From: JBBPZA01 sp963797015
GTDB lineage: Bacteria > Actinomycetota > Thermoleophilia > Solirubrobacterales > Solirubrobacteraceae
NCBI GenBank assembly: GCA_963797015.1
Contig: CAWCNV010000001.1
Span: 944,495 to 1,008,494, forward strand
Direction: 5' to 3'
DNA: 64,000 nt
Position numbers and translations under genes: made by a program. Below the pieces are notes generated by a model, which was not told the origin of the DNA, made no database searches, and was given only the letters and a program-made list of their open reading frames with translations. Shown in pieces: positions 24,222-32,835 of this stretch (the first letter of the stretch is position 1; every line of letters begins with the position of its first letter).

Positions 24222-25316
24222 CTACGCCGCCATCGTGCCCGGCGCGGCCATGCCGCCGCCCATCAGGCGCCGCAGCTCCTCGGGTGTCGAGGAGCGCTCC
24301 TCGGCCAGCGCGCGCGTGATCTTCCCCGCCCGCACGAGCGAGGCGAGCGAGGCGTCCATCGTCTGCATGCCGACGTTCGAGCTGGTCTGCAGCACGGAGT
24401 AGATCTGGTGCGTCTTGCCCTCGCGGATCAGGTTGCGGACCGCGGGCGTCGGCACCAGCACCTCCGAGGCCACGCAGCGTCCGGAGCCGTCGGCAGTCGG
24501 CAGGAGCTGCTGGGTCACGATGCCCTGCAGCGCGACCGAGAGCTGCACGCGGACCTGCTGCTGCTGATGGGGCGGGAAGACGTCGATGATGCGATCGACG
24601 GTCTGCGCCGTGTCCTGCGTGTGCAGCGTCGCGAAGACCAGGTGGCCCGTCTCGGCCGCGGTCAGCGCTGTCGAGATCGTCTCCAGGTCGCGCATCTCGC
24701 CGACGAGGATCACGTCGGGGTCCTGGCGCAGCGCCGCCTTGAGCGCAGCGGCGAAGGACTTGGCGTCCGATCCGAGCTCGCGCTGGTTGACCAGGCACCG
24801 CTTGTGGCCGTGCAGGAACTCGATCGGGTCCTCGATCGTGATGATGTGGTCCTCGCGCGTGGCGTTGATCTCGTCGATGATCGATGCGAGCGAGGTCGAC
24901 TTGCCCGAGCCGGTCGGGCCGGTGATCAGCACGAAGCCGCGCGGCTTGCGCGCGAGCTCGTGGACGACCGGGGGCAGGCCGAGCTCGTCGACCGGGACGA
25001 TCTCGAACGGGATCAGGCGGAAGGCCGCCCCCATCGCCGCGCGCTGGAAGTAGGCGTTGACCCGGAAGCGCGCGTGCCCGGGGACCGAGTAGGCAAAGTC
25101 CAGCTGCCACTCGTTCTCGAGCGTCTGGCGCTGGTCGTTGGTGAGGATCCCGTAGACGATCTCGCGCGTGTCCGTGGCGCTGAGGACGGGGTACTCGTCG
25201 AGCGCGACGAGGCGTCCGCGCACGCGCACGGTCGGCCGCGCTCCGGCCGCCAGGTGCAGGTCGGACGCGCGGCGGGCGATGGTCTCGAGCAGCATGTCTG
25301 CGAAATCGATGCTCAT
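24222..25316 (-). CDS. pilT: Twitching motility / pilus retraction ATPase PilT
   Basis: This hexameric ATPase depolymerises the pilus for retraction. It has ASDLHLAAGARPTVRVRGRL at the N-terminus, Walker A GPTGSGKSTSL, the Asp box ITIEDPIEFLHGH, Walker B PDVILVGEMRDLETI and the His box GHLVFATLHTQDTA. The C-terminal helices end LRRLMGGGMAAPG. Length 364 fits PilT, and the lack of the PilB N-terminal domain excludes an extension ATPase. With pilB next to it, the pilus should be retractable and so usable for twitching, adhesion or DNA uptake. Confidence 0.95.
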   Translation of the reverse strand: MSIDFADMLLETIARRASDLHLAAGARPTVRVRGRLVALDEYPVLSATDTREIVYGILTNDQRQTLENEWQLDFAYSVPGHARFRVNAYFQRAAMGAAFRLIPFEIVPVDELGLPPVVHELARKPRGFVLITGPTGSGKSTSLASIIDEINATREDHIITIEDPIEFLHGHKRCLVNQRELGSDAKSFAAALKAALRQDPDVILVGEMRDLETISTALTAAETGHLVFATLHTQDTAQTVDRIIDVFPPHQQQQVRVQLSVALQGIVTQQLLPTADGSGRCVASEVLVPTPAVRNLIREGKTHQIYSVLQTSSNVGMQTMDASLASLVRAGKITRALAEERSSTPEELRRLMGGGMAAPGTMAA

Positions 25317-25363
25317 GAGCGTGCCGTCAGGACGGTCACACCTCTATCGGCATGCCGTCGAGA

Positions 25364-27160
25364 TCACGTCACCCGCGCGACCTCGGCGATGGACGTCCGG
25401 CCGAGGCGCACCTTCTCCAGACCGTCCTCGCGCAGACGCCGCATACCCTCGCGCTCGGCGGCGGCCGCGATCTCGCCGGCCGAGCGGCGCTCGGTGATCA
25501 GCGTACGAATGGTCTCGGAGACCGGCATCGCCTCGAACAGCCCGACGCGCCCCTTGTAGCCCGTGCCGCCGCAGCGCCCGCAGCCGGCCGCGTCGTAGGC
25601 CTCGATGTCATAGGCGGATCGAAAGCCGCTCCGGCCTAGCTGCTCGGAGGTGACGATCGTGCGCTTCTTGCACGTGGAGCACAGCGTCCGCGCCAAGCGC
25701 TGGGCGACCACGCAGTCCACCGACGAGGCGACGAGGAAGGGCTCGATGCCCATCTCGGTCAGGCGCGTGACGGCGGTCGGCGCATCGTTGGTGTGCAGCG
25801 TCGAGAGCACCATGTGACCGGTCAGCGCGGCCTCGACGGCGATCTGCGCCGTGTCCCGATCGCGGATCTCGCCGACCATGATGATGTCGGGGTCCGCGCG
25901 CATCAGCGACCGCAGGCCGTTGGCGAAGGTGAGCCCGGCCTTGGGGTTGATCTGGAGCTGCGTGATGCCCTCGATCTGGTACTCGACCGGGTCCTCGATC
26001 GTGATGATGTTCTTCTCGCCGACGTTGAGCTCTGAGAGCGCGGCGTAGAGCGAGGTCGACTTGCCCGATCCCGTGGGTCCGGTCACGAGCACGGCGCCGA
26101 AGGCCTTGCGGAACGCCCGCTCGAAGCGCTCCTGCTCCAGCTCGAGCATGCCGAGCTTCTCGAGCCCGACCACGGCGTTGTCCTTGTCGAGGATGCGCAG
26201 CACCGCGGACTCGCCGTGGACGGTCGGGAGCGTCACGACGCGCAGATCGACCTGGCGCCCATCGACGGACAGGCCGACGCGGCCGTCCTGGGGCACACGG
26301 CGCTCGGAGATGTCGAGCTCGGCCAGGATCTTCACGCGCGAGACGACGCCGGACACCATCCGGCGCGGCACCGTCGCGCTCGCCGCCAGCACGCCGTCGA
26401 CGCGGAAGCGCACGCGCATCTCCCCCGCTCCCGGACCTGAGATCGCCGAGGGCTCGAAGTGGATGTCCGACGCGCCGAGCTCGACCGCCTGAGCGATGAT
26501 CGAGCGCACGAGCTTGATGACCGGCGCGTCGTCCGGGGACTCCTGGAGCTCGACGACCTCGGCGGTCTCCTCGTCCTCCTCGACGGCCTCCTGGACGGCG
26601 TCGTCGAGCCGGTTGAGGCGACCCATGAGCGCGTGGAGGTCCTCGCGCGAGGCTACGGCCGCGCGGACCTCCATCCCGGTCATCATCGCGATGTCGTCGA
26701 CCGCCAGGACGTTGGAGGGGTCGGCCATCGCGACCATCAACGTGCGCTCGTCCACGTAGCGGACCGGGACGGCCTCGTAGCGCTTCGCCGCGGCCAGGCT
26801 GATGCTGTTGGCCGCGGCCATGTCGACCTGGAAGTCGGTCAGCGCGAGGTGGTCCAGCCCGTGGCGCTCGGCGATCGCCAGCGAGAGCTGATCGGCGGTC
26901 AGCACGCCCGATTCCTCGAGGATGCGCTCGGGCGAGACGCCCGCGGTGCGCGCCTGCGCGACGGCGGCCTCGACCTGGTCCGGCCTCGCGAAACCCAGCT
27001 CGAGGATGACGTCGGTCAGGAACCGGCCGCTGCGGCGGCTGCGGGGCGTGGTGATCCCGTCCGGCTGCATGCGCGCACGCGCCAGCGGGATGGGCTGTGC
27101 GTCGGCTCCCATCGCGATCGCATCGACGGATGTCCTAGGCGGCTTGACGGCCGTCGGCAC
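25364..27160 (-). CDS. pilB: Type IV pilus extension ATPase PilB (GspE family)
   Basis: This hexameric ATPase drives pilin polymerisation. The N-terminal MshEN-like domain (FLTDVILELGFARPDQVEAAV, ILEESGVLTADQLSLAIAERHGL) is followed by the N2 domain (ASDIHFEPSA) and the motor with Walker A GPTGSGKSTSLYAAL, Asp box ITIEDPVEYQIEGI, Walker B DPDIIMVGEIRDRDTA and His box GHMVLSTLHTNDAP. A four-cysteine zinc motif (CSTCKKR...CGRCGGTGYKGR) is present, as in PilB and GspE. MshEN domains often bind c-di-GMP; the LGFA and SGVL stretches fit that pattern. The start is given as GTG 27160, but ATG 27112 is possible. Length 598. Confidence 0.94.
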   Translation of the reverse strand: MPTAVKPPRTSVDAIAMGADAQPIPLARARMQPDGITTPRSRRSGRFLTDVILELGFARPDQVEAAVAQARTAGVSPERILEESGVLTADQLSLAIAERHGLDHLALTDFQVDMAAANSISLAAAKRYEAVPVRYVDERTLMVAMADPSNVLAVDDIAMMTGMEVRAAVASREDLHALMGRLNRLDDAVQEAVEEDEETAEVVELQESPDDAPVIKLVRSIIAQAVELGASDIHFEPSAISGPGAGEMRVRFRVDGVLAASATVPRRMVSGVVSRVKILAELDISERRVPQDGRVGLSVDGRQVDLRVVTLPTVHGESAVLRILDKDNAVVGLEKLGMLELEQERFERAFRKAFGAVLVTGPTGSGKSTSLYAALSELNVGEKNIITIEDPVEYQIEGITQLQINPKAGLTFANGLRSLMRADPDIIMVGEIRDRDTAQIAVEAALTGHMVLSTLHTNDAPTAVTRLTEMGIEPFLVASSVDCVVAQRLARTLCSTCKKRTIVTSEQLGRSGFRSAYDIEAYDAAGCGRCGGTGYKGRVGLFEAMPVSETIRTLITERRSAGEIAAAAEREGMRRLREDGLEKVRLGRTSIAEVARVT

Positions 27161-27243
27161 CGACTCGACGGGGGTGCTACGGGGTGCCCGGTTCGCGGCG
27201 CCGCGGCTAATCCTGTGGGCCGGGCGTGCCGAAGGGATTGGCG

Positions 27244-27954
27244 ATGGGCCAGACCTCGCGTCCGATCCAGGTGCTGCTCGCGCTCACGGTGCTGTTCGCC
27301 GCGGTGTGGTTCTTGGCCCTGCGGCCCAAGCCCGACGACGGCGAGCCGGCTTCCGCCCCCGCGCCGCGCCAGGCCGCGACCCCGTTCGGCCGCGCCGTCG
27401 ACCGCGCGCGCGCCGGCGCCGACCAGGCTTCGGCCGCCGCGGCCGGGGCCGCGAACGCCAGCGCCGACGGGAGCGCGCCGGGAAGCCAGGGCGAGGGGGC
27501 AACCGCCGCGTCCCCGGCCGGTACGGCCGGCGGGACGAGCGCCGCTTCACCGGGCGGCGCGGCCGGCACGACCGCTGGCGCGTCGCCGCCCGCCCGCCGG
27601 GCGGCTGCCACCGGCGCGGACGCCCTACCTGGGCGGCTCGCGCGCGCGCTCGCCGCCCGCAAAATCGTGGTGCTGCTGTTCTGGAACCGCGCGGCGAGCG
27701 ACGACCGCGCCGTGCGAGCCGAATTGCGGCAGGTCAGCCGCCGCGGCGGGCGGGTCGTGGTGGCGGCGGCTCCTCTCTCCCAGCTGGCGCGCTACGGCGC
27801 GATCACGCGCGGGGTGCAGGTCCTGAGCTCGCCGACGCTGGTCGTGATCGACCGTGCGCGCCGCGCCACGACTTTGAGCGGCTACACCGACGCCCCGGAG
27901 ATAGACCAGACGATCTCAGACGTGCTCAGCGCCCGGGCCGCGCGCGCAGGCTGA
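27244..27954 (+). CDS. Membrane-anchored thioredoxin-like domain protein without CxxC
   Basis: The protein has a signal-anchor helix (VLLALTVLFAAVWFLALRP), an Ala/Gly/Pro-rich linker of about 90 residues, and a C-terminal domain with a thioredoxin-fold pattern: KIVVLLFWNRAASDDRAVRAEL, RRGGRVVVAAAPLSQLARYGAI, then VLSSPTLVVIDRARRATTLSGYTD. The usual CxxC after FWN is replaced by RAAS, so redox chemistry is unlikely; the cis-Pro loop (SSPT) is kept. It is divergent from pilB with an 83-base gap, and homologs may serve the pilus apparatus, but that is only positional inference. I prefer ATG 27244 (AGGGA 8 bases upstream) over the in-frame GTG 27226. Its 3' end overlaps convergent aspS by 29 bases. 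Confidence 0.78.
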   Translation: MGQTSRPIQVLLALTVLFAAVWFLALRPKPDDGEPASAPAPRQAATPFGRAVDRARAGADQASAAAAGAANASADGSAPGSQGEGATAASPAGTAGGTSAASPGGAAGTTAGASPPARRAAATGADALPGRLARALAARKIVVLLFWNRAASDDRAVRAELRQVSRRGGRVVVAAAPLSQLARYGAITRGVQVLSSPTLVVIDRARRATTLSGYTDAPEIDQTISDVLSARAARAG

Positions 27955-29704
27955 GCCCGAGCTCCCGCAGCTGCTCCTCGTCGACCGGCGCCGGGGCGCC
28001 GGTGAGAGGGTCCGCCCCGGTGGCCGACTTGGGGAAGGCGATCACGTCGCGGATCGAGGAGCGACCGGCGACGATCGCAACGATGCGATCGATCCCCATC
28101 GCGATTCCGCCGTGCGGCGGCGCGCCGTAGCGCAGCGCGTCGAGCAGGAACCCGAAGCGCTCGCGCGCCTCCTCCGGGCCGACCCCGAGCAGCTCGAGCA
28201 CCCGCTCCTGCACGTCGCGGCGGTTGATGCGAATCGAGCCTCCCCCGAGCTCCCAGCCGTCGACCACGAGGTCATAGGCGCGCGAGCGCAGCGTGCCGGG
28301 GTCGTCGAGGTCGCCCTCCGGCGCGGTGAACGGGTGGTGGAGCGGGTCCCAGCGGCCGGTCGCCTCGTCGCGCTCGAACATCGGGAAGTCGACCACCCAC
28401 AGCGGGTCGTGGACGCCGGCGGGCACGAGATCGCGCTCGATCGCGAGCCGCAGGCGCAGCATGCCGAGCACCGAGGCGGCGATCGGCGCGCGATCGGCGA
28501 CGGCCAGCAGCAGGTCGCCGGGCTTCGCGCCGAGCGCGTCGCCGACCGAGGCGCGCTCGTCCTCGGAGAGGAACTTGGCCACCGGCGAGCGCCAGCTCCC
28601 TCGCCCCTCCTCGGCGAACGCCCACACCAGCCCCTTGGCCCCGGCCGCCTGAGCAGCCTCGGTGAGCGCGTCGAGCTCCGAGCGTGGAAGCTCGAGCGGC
28701 CCGGCGTTGAGCGCGCGCACCACTCCCCCGTCCGCGACCGCCCCCGAGAAGACCTTGAACTGCGACTCCGCGACGAGCCCGGAGACGTCGGCGATCTCCA
28801 GCCCGAAGCGCCGGTCCGGTCGGTCGGAGCCGTAGCGCAGCATCGCCTCGTCGTAGTCCACCCGCTCCCACGGCGGCGCGGGCACGTCGAAGCCGCCGAC
28901 GTCGAACACCCGCGCCATGACCGCTTCCGAGACCCCGATCACGTCGTCCTCGTCCACGAACGACATCTCGAGGTCGAGCTGGGTGAAGTCGGGCTGGCGG
29001 TCGGCGCGCGGGTCCTCGTCCCGGAAGCAGCGCGCGACCTGGAAGTAGCGCTCGAAGCCGGCCACCATCAGCAGCTGCTTGAAGAGCTGGGGCGACTGGG
29101 GCAGCGCGTAGAAGCTGCCCGGGGCGATGCGCGCCGGGACGAGGTAGTCGCGCGCGCCCTCGGGGGTCGAGCGCGTGAGCAGCGGCGTCTCGATCTCCAG
29201 GAAGTCGCGGGACCCGAGCTCGTCACGGATCGTGGCCACGATGCGGTGGCGCAGCTCGATCGCCCCAGCCATGCTCGCGCGACGCAGGTCGAGGGGGCGG
29301 TGGCGCAGCCGCAGCGCCTCGTCGACCGGCCCCTCCTCGTCGATCGGGAAGGGAGGCGTGTCGGACTCGGCGAGCACCTCGAGCTCGGCCACCGCCAGCT
29401 CGACCTCGCCGGTCGGGAGCGCCGGGTTCACGTTCTCGGGATCGCGGCGCACCACCTCACCGGCGGCGCTGATGACGTGCTCGGACCGCAGCCGGTGGGC
29501 GCGCTCGAAGGCCTCGGGCGCGGAATCGGGATGGAACACGAGCTGCAGCAGCCCGCTGCGATCACGCAGGTCGATGAAGATCAGCCCGCCGTGGTCGCGG
29601 CGCCGGTGCACCCACCCGGCGACCCGCACGGTGCGACCGTTGTCACCGGCGCCGAGCGAGCCGGACCAGGCGTCGCGGAAGGAGTTGGCCCCGGGCGCCC
29701 TCAA
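27926..29704 (-). CDS. aspS: Aspartyl-tRNA (Asp/Asn) synthetase
   Basis: This is a class II synthetase. The OB-fold anticodon-binding domain shows VRVAGWVHRRRDHGGLIFIDLRDRSGLLQ; the catalytic core shows RHRIVATIRDELGSRDFLEIETPLLT, ARDYLVPARI, ALPQSPQLFKQLLMVAG and QVARCFRDEDPRADRQPDFTQLDLE. The C-terminus shows GGGSIRINRRDVQ and GIAMGIDRIVAI (motif 3), and the bacterial insertion domain is present. No ATG exists near the expected N-terminus. TTG 29704 overlaps the hisS TGA (TTGA), is preceded by a GGGGGAG ribosome-binding site and gives 592 residues, the normal size, so I accept it. If Asn-tRNA is made by transamidation, this would be the non-discriminating form; the sequence does not settle this. 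Confidence 0.95.
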   Translation of the reverse strand: MRAPGANSFRDAWSGSLGAGDNGRTVRVAGWVHRRRDHGGLIFIDLRDRSGLLQLVFHPDSAPEAFERAHRLRSEHVISAAGEVVRRDPENVNPALPTGEVELAVAELEVLAESDTPPFPIDEEGPVDEALRLRHRPLDLRRASMAGAIELRHRIVATIRDELGSRDFLEIETPLLTRSTPEGARDYLVPARIAPGSFYALPQSPQLFKQLLMVAGFERYFQVARCFRDEDPRADRQPDFTQLDLEMSFVDEDDVIGVSEAVMARVFDVGGFDVPAPPWERVDYDEAMLRYGSDRPDRRFGLEIADVSGLVAESQFKVFSGAVADGGVVRALNAGPLELPRSELDALTEAAQAAGAKGLVWAFAEEGRGSWRSPVAKFLSEDERASVGDALGAKPGDLLLAVADRAPIAASVLGMLRLRLAIERDLVPAGVHDPLWVVDFPMFERDEATGRWDPLHHPFTAPEGDLDDPGTLRSRAYDLVVDGWELGGGSIRINRRDVQERVLELLGVGPEEARERFGFLLDALRYGAPPHGGIAMGIDRIVAIVAGRSSIRDVIAFPKSATGADPLTGAPAPVDEEQLRELGLSLRARPGR

Positions 29705-30951
29705 AGCCGCTCCCCCCTCTGCAGCGCCGCGATCACGGCCTCGGGCTCCATCTCGCGCTGCTCGCCGGACTGCATGTCGCGCAGCGAGGCGCCCTCGTCG
29801 CCGAGGATCGCCACCCAGCGCGCGCCCACCCGGTCGGCCTGCTTGAGCTGGCCCTTCAGCGAGCGCCCGGCCAGCTCGAGCTGCGCGCTCAGGCCGGCGC
29901 GCCGTGCCTCGGCGGCGAGCGCGAACGCGTCGTCGCGGCGATCGTCCTTCGCGAAGGCGACGTACAGCTCGACCGGCGGCTGCGCCGCGGGCTGCTCGCC
30001 CGAGGCCAGCAGGATCCGCTCCACGCCCGCCGCCCAGCCGCAGCCCGGCGTCTGGTCGCCGCCGAGCTGCTCGATAAGGCCGTCGTAGCGCCCGCCGCCG
30101 CCTACCCCGCTCTGCGCCCCCAGCGCGCCGCTCTCGAACTCGAACACCGTGCGCGTGTAGTAATCGAGACCGCGGACCAGCGTCGGGTCGACCTCGTAGA
30201 CGACGCCCGCATCGTCGAGCAGCGACCGCACGCGCGCGAAGTGCTCGCGGTCCTCGCCGTCGAGCCTGTCGAGCAGCCGCGGCGCGCCGCGCATGACCTC
30301 GCGCGTGCCGGGGTCGTCGCTGTCGAACGCGCGCAGCGGGTTGAGGTCGATGCGCTCGCGCACCTCGCGCGCCAGACGGTTCTCGTTCGCGCGCAGGTAG
30401 ACCGTGAGCTGCTCGCGGTAGGCCCGGCGCGCCGCGGCGGTGCCGAGGCTCGAGAGCCGCAGCTTCACGTCGCGCACCTGCAGCGCCTCGAGCAGCTCGG
30501 TCAGCAGCACCACCAGCTCGGCGTCGACGGCCGGGTCGTCGGACCCGATCGCCTCGGCGCCGACCTGCCAGAACTCGCGGAAGCGGCCGGCCTGCGGCGC
30601 CTCTGAGCGGTAGAAGCGGGACAGGTACCACCGCTTCACGGGCTGGGCGAGCTTGTGCATCCCGTGCTCGAGGTAGGCGCGGCACACCGGCGCCGTGCCC
30701 TCCGGCCGCAGCGTGAGCGAGCGCCCGCCGCCATCGTCGAACGAGTACATCTCCTTCTGCACGATGTCGGTCGAGGCGCCGACTCCGCGCGCGAAGAGCT
30801 CGGTCGCCTCGAAGGTGGGCGTCTCGATGCGCCGGTACCCCGCCGCCTCGAGCACCCTCCGCGCCTCCGCCTCCACCCGCTCGCGCTGGGCGATGTCCTC
30901 GGGCAGCAGGTCGAAGGTGCCGCGCGGCACCTGGATGCGGTCGCTCGGCAC
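29701..30951 (-). CDS. hisS: Histidyl-tRNA synthetase
   Basis: The class II HisRS has GTFDLLPEDIAQRERVEAEARRVL at the N-terminus, motif 1 YRRIETPTFEATELFARGVG, motif 2 RSLTLRPEGTAPVCRAYLEH and FRSEAPQAGRFREFWQVGAEAIG-type sequence, the HisA signatures LVRGLDYYTRTVFEF and GGGGRYDGLIEQLGG, and the C-terminal anticodon-binding domain (VELYVAFAKDDRRDDAF). Length 416. GTG 30951 has a TACACT -10 box 6 bases upstream, so the hisS-aspS pair is probably transcribed from a leaderless promoter. Confidence 0.96.
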   Translation of the reverse strand: MPSDRIQVPRGTFDLLPEDIAQRERVEAEARRVLEAAGYRRIETPTFEATELFARGVGASTDIVQKEMYSFDDGGGRSLTLRPEGTAPVCRAYLEHGMHKLAQPVKRWYLSRFYRSEAPQAGRFREFWQVGAEAIGSDDPAVDAELVVLLTELLEALQVRDVKLRLSSLGTAAARRAYREQLTVYLRANENRLAREVRERIDLNPLRAFDSDDPGTREVMRGAPRLLDRLDGEDREHFARVRSLLDDAGVVYEVDPTLVRGLDYYTRTVFEFESGALGAQSGVGGGGRYDGLIEQLGGDQTPGCGWAAGVERILLASGEQPAAQPPVELYVAFAKDDRRDDAFALAAEARRAGLSAQLELAGRSLKGQLKQADRVGARWVAILGDEGASLRDMQSGEQREMEPEAVIAALQRGERL

Positions 30952-30957
30952 GGGGCG

Positions 30958-30963
30958 AGTGTA
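30958..30963 (-). promoter_or_regulatory. -10 box of hisS-aspS (TACACT)
   Basis: TACACT on the minus strand ends 6 bases before the GTG of hisS, placing the transcription start at or next to the start codon. Confidence 0.5.
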
Positions 30964-30976
30964 GGGGTGGCTCCCG

Positions 30977-31750
30977 TCAGCCGGCGGCCGACGGCAGCCA
31001 CGAAAAGCGGCGCGTGGCGACCAGCGCGCCTCCCACGGCCCATGCGGCGAGCACGGCCAGATCGGCCGCCATCGCCCCGAGCGACGCCGCGCCCGGCGCG
31101 AAGGCCCGGTGCAGCATGTCCGAGATGTGCTCGACCGGCAGCGCCGAGGCCACCGAGTTCAGCCACTGGGGCAGCTCGGAGGTCGGCACCCAGATGCCCG
31201 AGATGAAGAACACCGGCACGAGCACGGCCTGGATCGCCGGCTGGGCCGCGTCGACCGTGTCCACGAACGTCGCCACCGCGAAGCCCATGCCGCACAGCGC
31301 CGCCGCCCCGAACGCGATCCCGAGCACCAGCACGGCCCAGCCGCCCGCCGGCACGGTGACGCCGAAGCTGATCGCGGCGATCACGAGCAGGAGGGTCGTC
31401 GTCGCCGTCGCGGTGACGAGCACGGTCAGCGTCTGGCTCGCGATCAGCGCCCAGGGCTCGAGCGGCGTCGCCCGCCGGCGCTTGAAGATCCCGCGCTCGC
31501 GCGCGTTCACGATTGAGCCGACCAGCGCGGCGAACGCATTGGTGGTCAGCGCCAGCACGATGATGCTCGCCACGTAGTAGTTGGAGAGGCTCACCTGGAC
31601 GCCGGCGACGGTCGTGTGCCCCTTGCCGCCGAACAGGGAGTCGAACAGAATCAGCAGGCCGACCGGCATGATGAGCGCGAAGACCCTCGCGCGACGGTCG
31701 CGCGCGAACGCGCGCAACCCGTACTTGGTCGTGTGCAGGACATGTGTCAT
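30977..31750 (-). CDS. ABC-2 type transporter permease
   Basis: This 257-residue integral membrane protein has six hydrophobic segments: VFALIMPVGLLILFDSLF, then ASIIVLALTTNAFAALVGSI, VLVTATATTTLLLVIAAISFG, AVLVLGIAFGAAALCGMGFAV, IQAVLVPVFFISGIWVPTSELP and LAVLAAWAVGGALVA. The NARERGIFKRRRATPL cytoplasmic loop and the GIWVP segment are typical of ABC-2 drug or polysaccharide exporters. ATG 31750 overlaps the ATPase stop (ATGA), which fixes the start and shows coupling. It partners with the ATPase next door; the substrate is unknown. Divergent two-component genes suggest an envelope-stress or antibiotic-responsive exporter, by analogy. Confidence 0.9.
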   Translation of the reverse strand: MTHVLHTTKYGLRAFARDRRARVFALIMPVGLLILFDSLFGGKGHTTVAGVQVSLSNYYVASIIVLALTTNAFAALVGSIVNARERGIFKRRRATPLEPWALIASQTLTVLVTATATTTLLLVIAAISFGVTVPAGGWAVLVLGIAFGAAALCGMGFAVATFVDTVDAAQPAIQAVLVPVFFISGIWVPTSELPQWLNSVASALPVEHISDMLHRAFAPGAASLGAMAADLAVLAAWAVGGALVATRRFSWLPSAAG

Positions 31751-32694
31751 CGGTGCTCTCCGTGGTCGTCGGGGTTGGCGCTCGCTGTCAGGGTCAGGTA
31801 GACGTCCTCGAGCGTGGGACGGCGGACCTCGAGGTCTTGCAGCGCGAGGCCACGTTCGAGCGCCCATGCCGTCAGCTCGTGGAGGTCGGCGACCACGTCC
31901 GCGCTGCGCCGTGTCACCCGGCCCGTGGGCAGCGTGTAGGTGATCTCCGACGCGGCGTGATCGCGCGCGCCGATCGTGCGCGGCGTGCCGACGTCGACGA
32001 TCCGCCCCTCGGCGATCACCGCGATCCGGTCCGCGAGGCGCTCGGCCTCTTCCATGTAGTGGGTGGTGAGGAAGATCGTCTTGCCCAGCTCGCGCAGCCC
32101 CGCGAGCATCTGCCACGCGCTGCGGCGGGCGGCCGGGTCGAAGCCGGTGGTCGGCTCGTCGAGGAAGATCAGCTCCGGGTCGCCGATCAGTGCCAACGCG
32201 ACGTCGAGTCGCCTGTGCTGGCCTCCGGAGAGCCCGCTGACGAGCTTTCGCTCCTCGCCCGACAGCCCGACGAGCGCGAGCGTCTCGTCGATCGGGCGCG
32301 GCGCGCGGTAGAGCCCCGCGTAGAGCTCCATGGACTCGCGCACCGTCAGCTCGATCTCGCCGGCGGGCTCCTGGAGCACGATCCCGATCCGCTCGCGCCA
32401 GGCGCTCGACGCGCGCGCCGGATCCGCCCCGAGCACCTCGACCTCGCCGGCGTCGGCGGTGCGGAAGCCCTCGAGGATCTCGACCGTGGTCGTCTTGCCC
32501 GCGCCGTTGGGCCCGAGGAAGGCGAAGATCTCGCCGGCGCGCACGTCCAGGTCGACGCCGCGCACCGCCTCGGTCGCGCCGTAGGACTTGCGCAGCCCGC
32601 GCACGCGGATCGCGCTCTCGCGGGCGTCGCCCGGATCGGTCACAGCGCTGCGGGGCGGCATTTCCAGTTGCTGGGGGATGGTCGTTTCGAGCAT
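31747..32694 (-). CDS. ABC transporter ATP-binding protein (ABC-2 export type)
   Basis: This 315-residue ATPase has Walker A FLGPNGAGKTTTVEIL, Q-loop VLQEPAGEIELTVRE, signature LSGGQHRRLDVALALIG, Walker B ELIFLDEPTTGFDP and the switch His in FLTTHYMEEAERLADRI. The C-terminal 70 residues (ITYTLPTGRVTRRSADVVADL, LEVRRPTLEDVYLTLT) are the regulatory tail seen in DrrA/CcmA-like exporters. ATG 32694 is 6 bases after a TAGCTT -10 box. It forms an operon with the permease and is divergent from the sensor kinase across about 140 bases. Confidence 0.94.
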   Translation of the reverse strand: MLETTIPQQLEMPPRSAVTDPGDARESAIRVRGLRKSYGATEAVRGVDLDVRAGEIFAFLGPNGAGKTTTVEILEGFRTADAGEVEVLGADPARASSAWRERIGIVLQEPAGEIELTVRESMELYAGLYRAPRPIDETLALVGLSGEERKLVSGLSGGQHRRLDVALALIGDPELIFLDEPTTGFDPAARRSAWQMLAGLRELGKTIFLTTHYMEEAERLADRIAVIAEGRIVDVGTPRTIGARDHAASEITYTLPTGRVTRRSADVVADLHELTAWALERGLALQDLEVRRPTLEDVYLTLTASANPDDHGEHR

Positions 32695-32700
32695 GCCGCC

Positions 32701-32706
32701 AAGCTA
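32701..32706 (-). promoter_or_regulatory. -10 box of the ABC exporter operon (TAGCTT)
   Basis: TAGCTT on the minus strand ends 6 bases before the ATG of the ATPase gene. Confidence 0.5.
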
Positions 32707-32796
32707 GGTCCCGGGCCGGCGCGCGTCATCGGCCCGGGCGCCGAAATCGCGCCTCAACCCAGGGGTTGACTCGGGGTGCGGAAAACCGACCCCGGC

Positions 32797-32811
32797 GGCG
32801 ATGACATCGCC
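32797..32811. promoter_or_regulatory. Perfect palindrome between divergent ABC exporter and sensor kinase
   Basis: GGCGATG-A-CATCGCC is a perfect 15-bp inverted repeat 13 bases upstream of the kinase -10 box, where a -35 region would be. It is a candidate binding site for the response regulator encoded two genes on or for another regulator acting on both divergent units. Confidence 0.5.
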
Positions 32812-32823
32812 ATCTCCGGCCCC

Positions 32824-32829
32824 TACGCT
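32824..32829 (+). promoter_or_regulatory. -10 box of the sensor kinase operon (TACGCT)
   Basis: TACGCT ends 6 bases before the ATG at 32836, which supports that start over the in-frame ORF beginning 60 bases earlier. Confidence 0.5.
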
Positions 32830-32835
32830 GGTGTC

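Noticed and set aside
22857..25559. 900-codon plus-strand open frame over pilC, pilT and pilB
   Set aside because: It is antisense to three clear pilus genes, and its composition (Arg/Asp/His-rich, no motifs) is that of a high-GC shadow.
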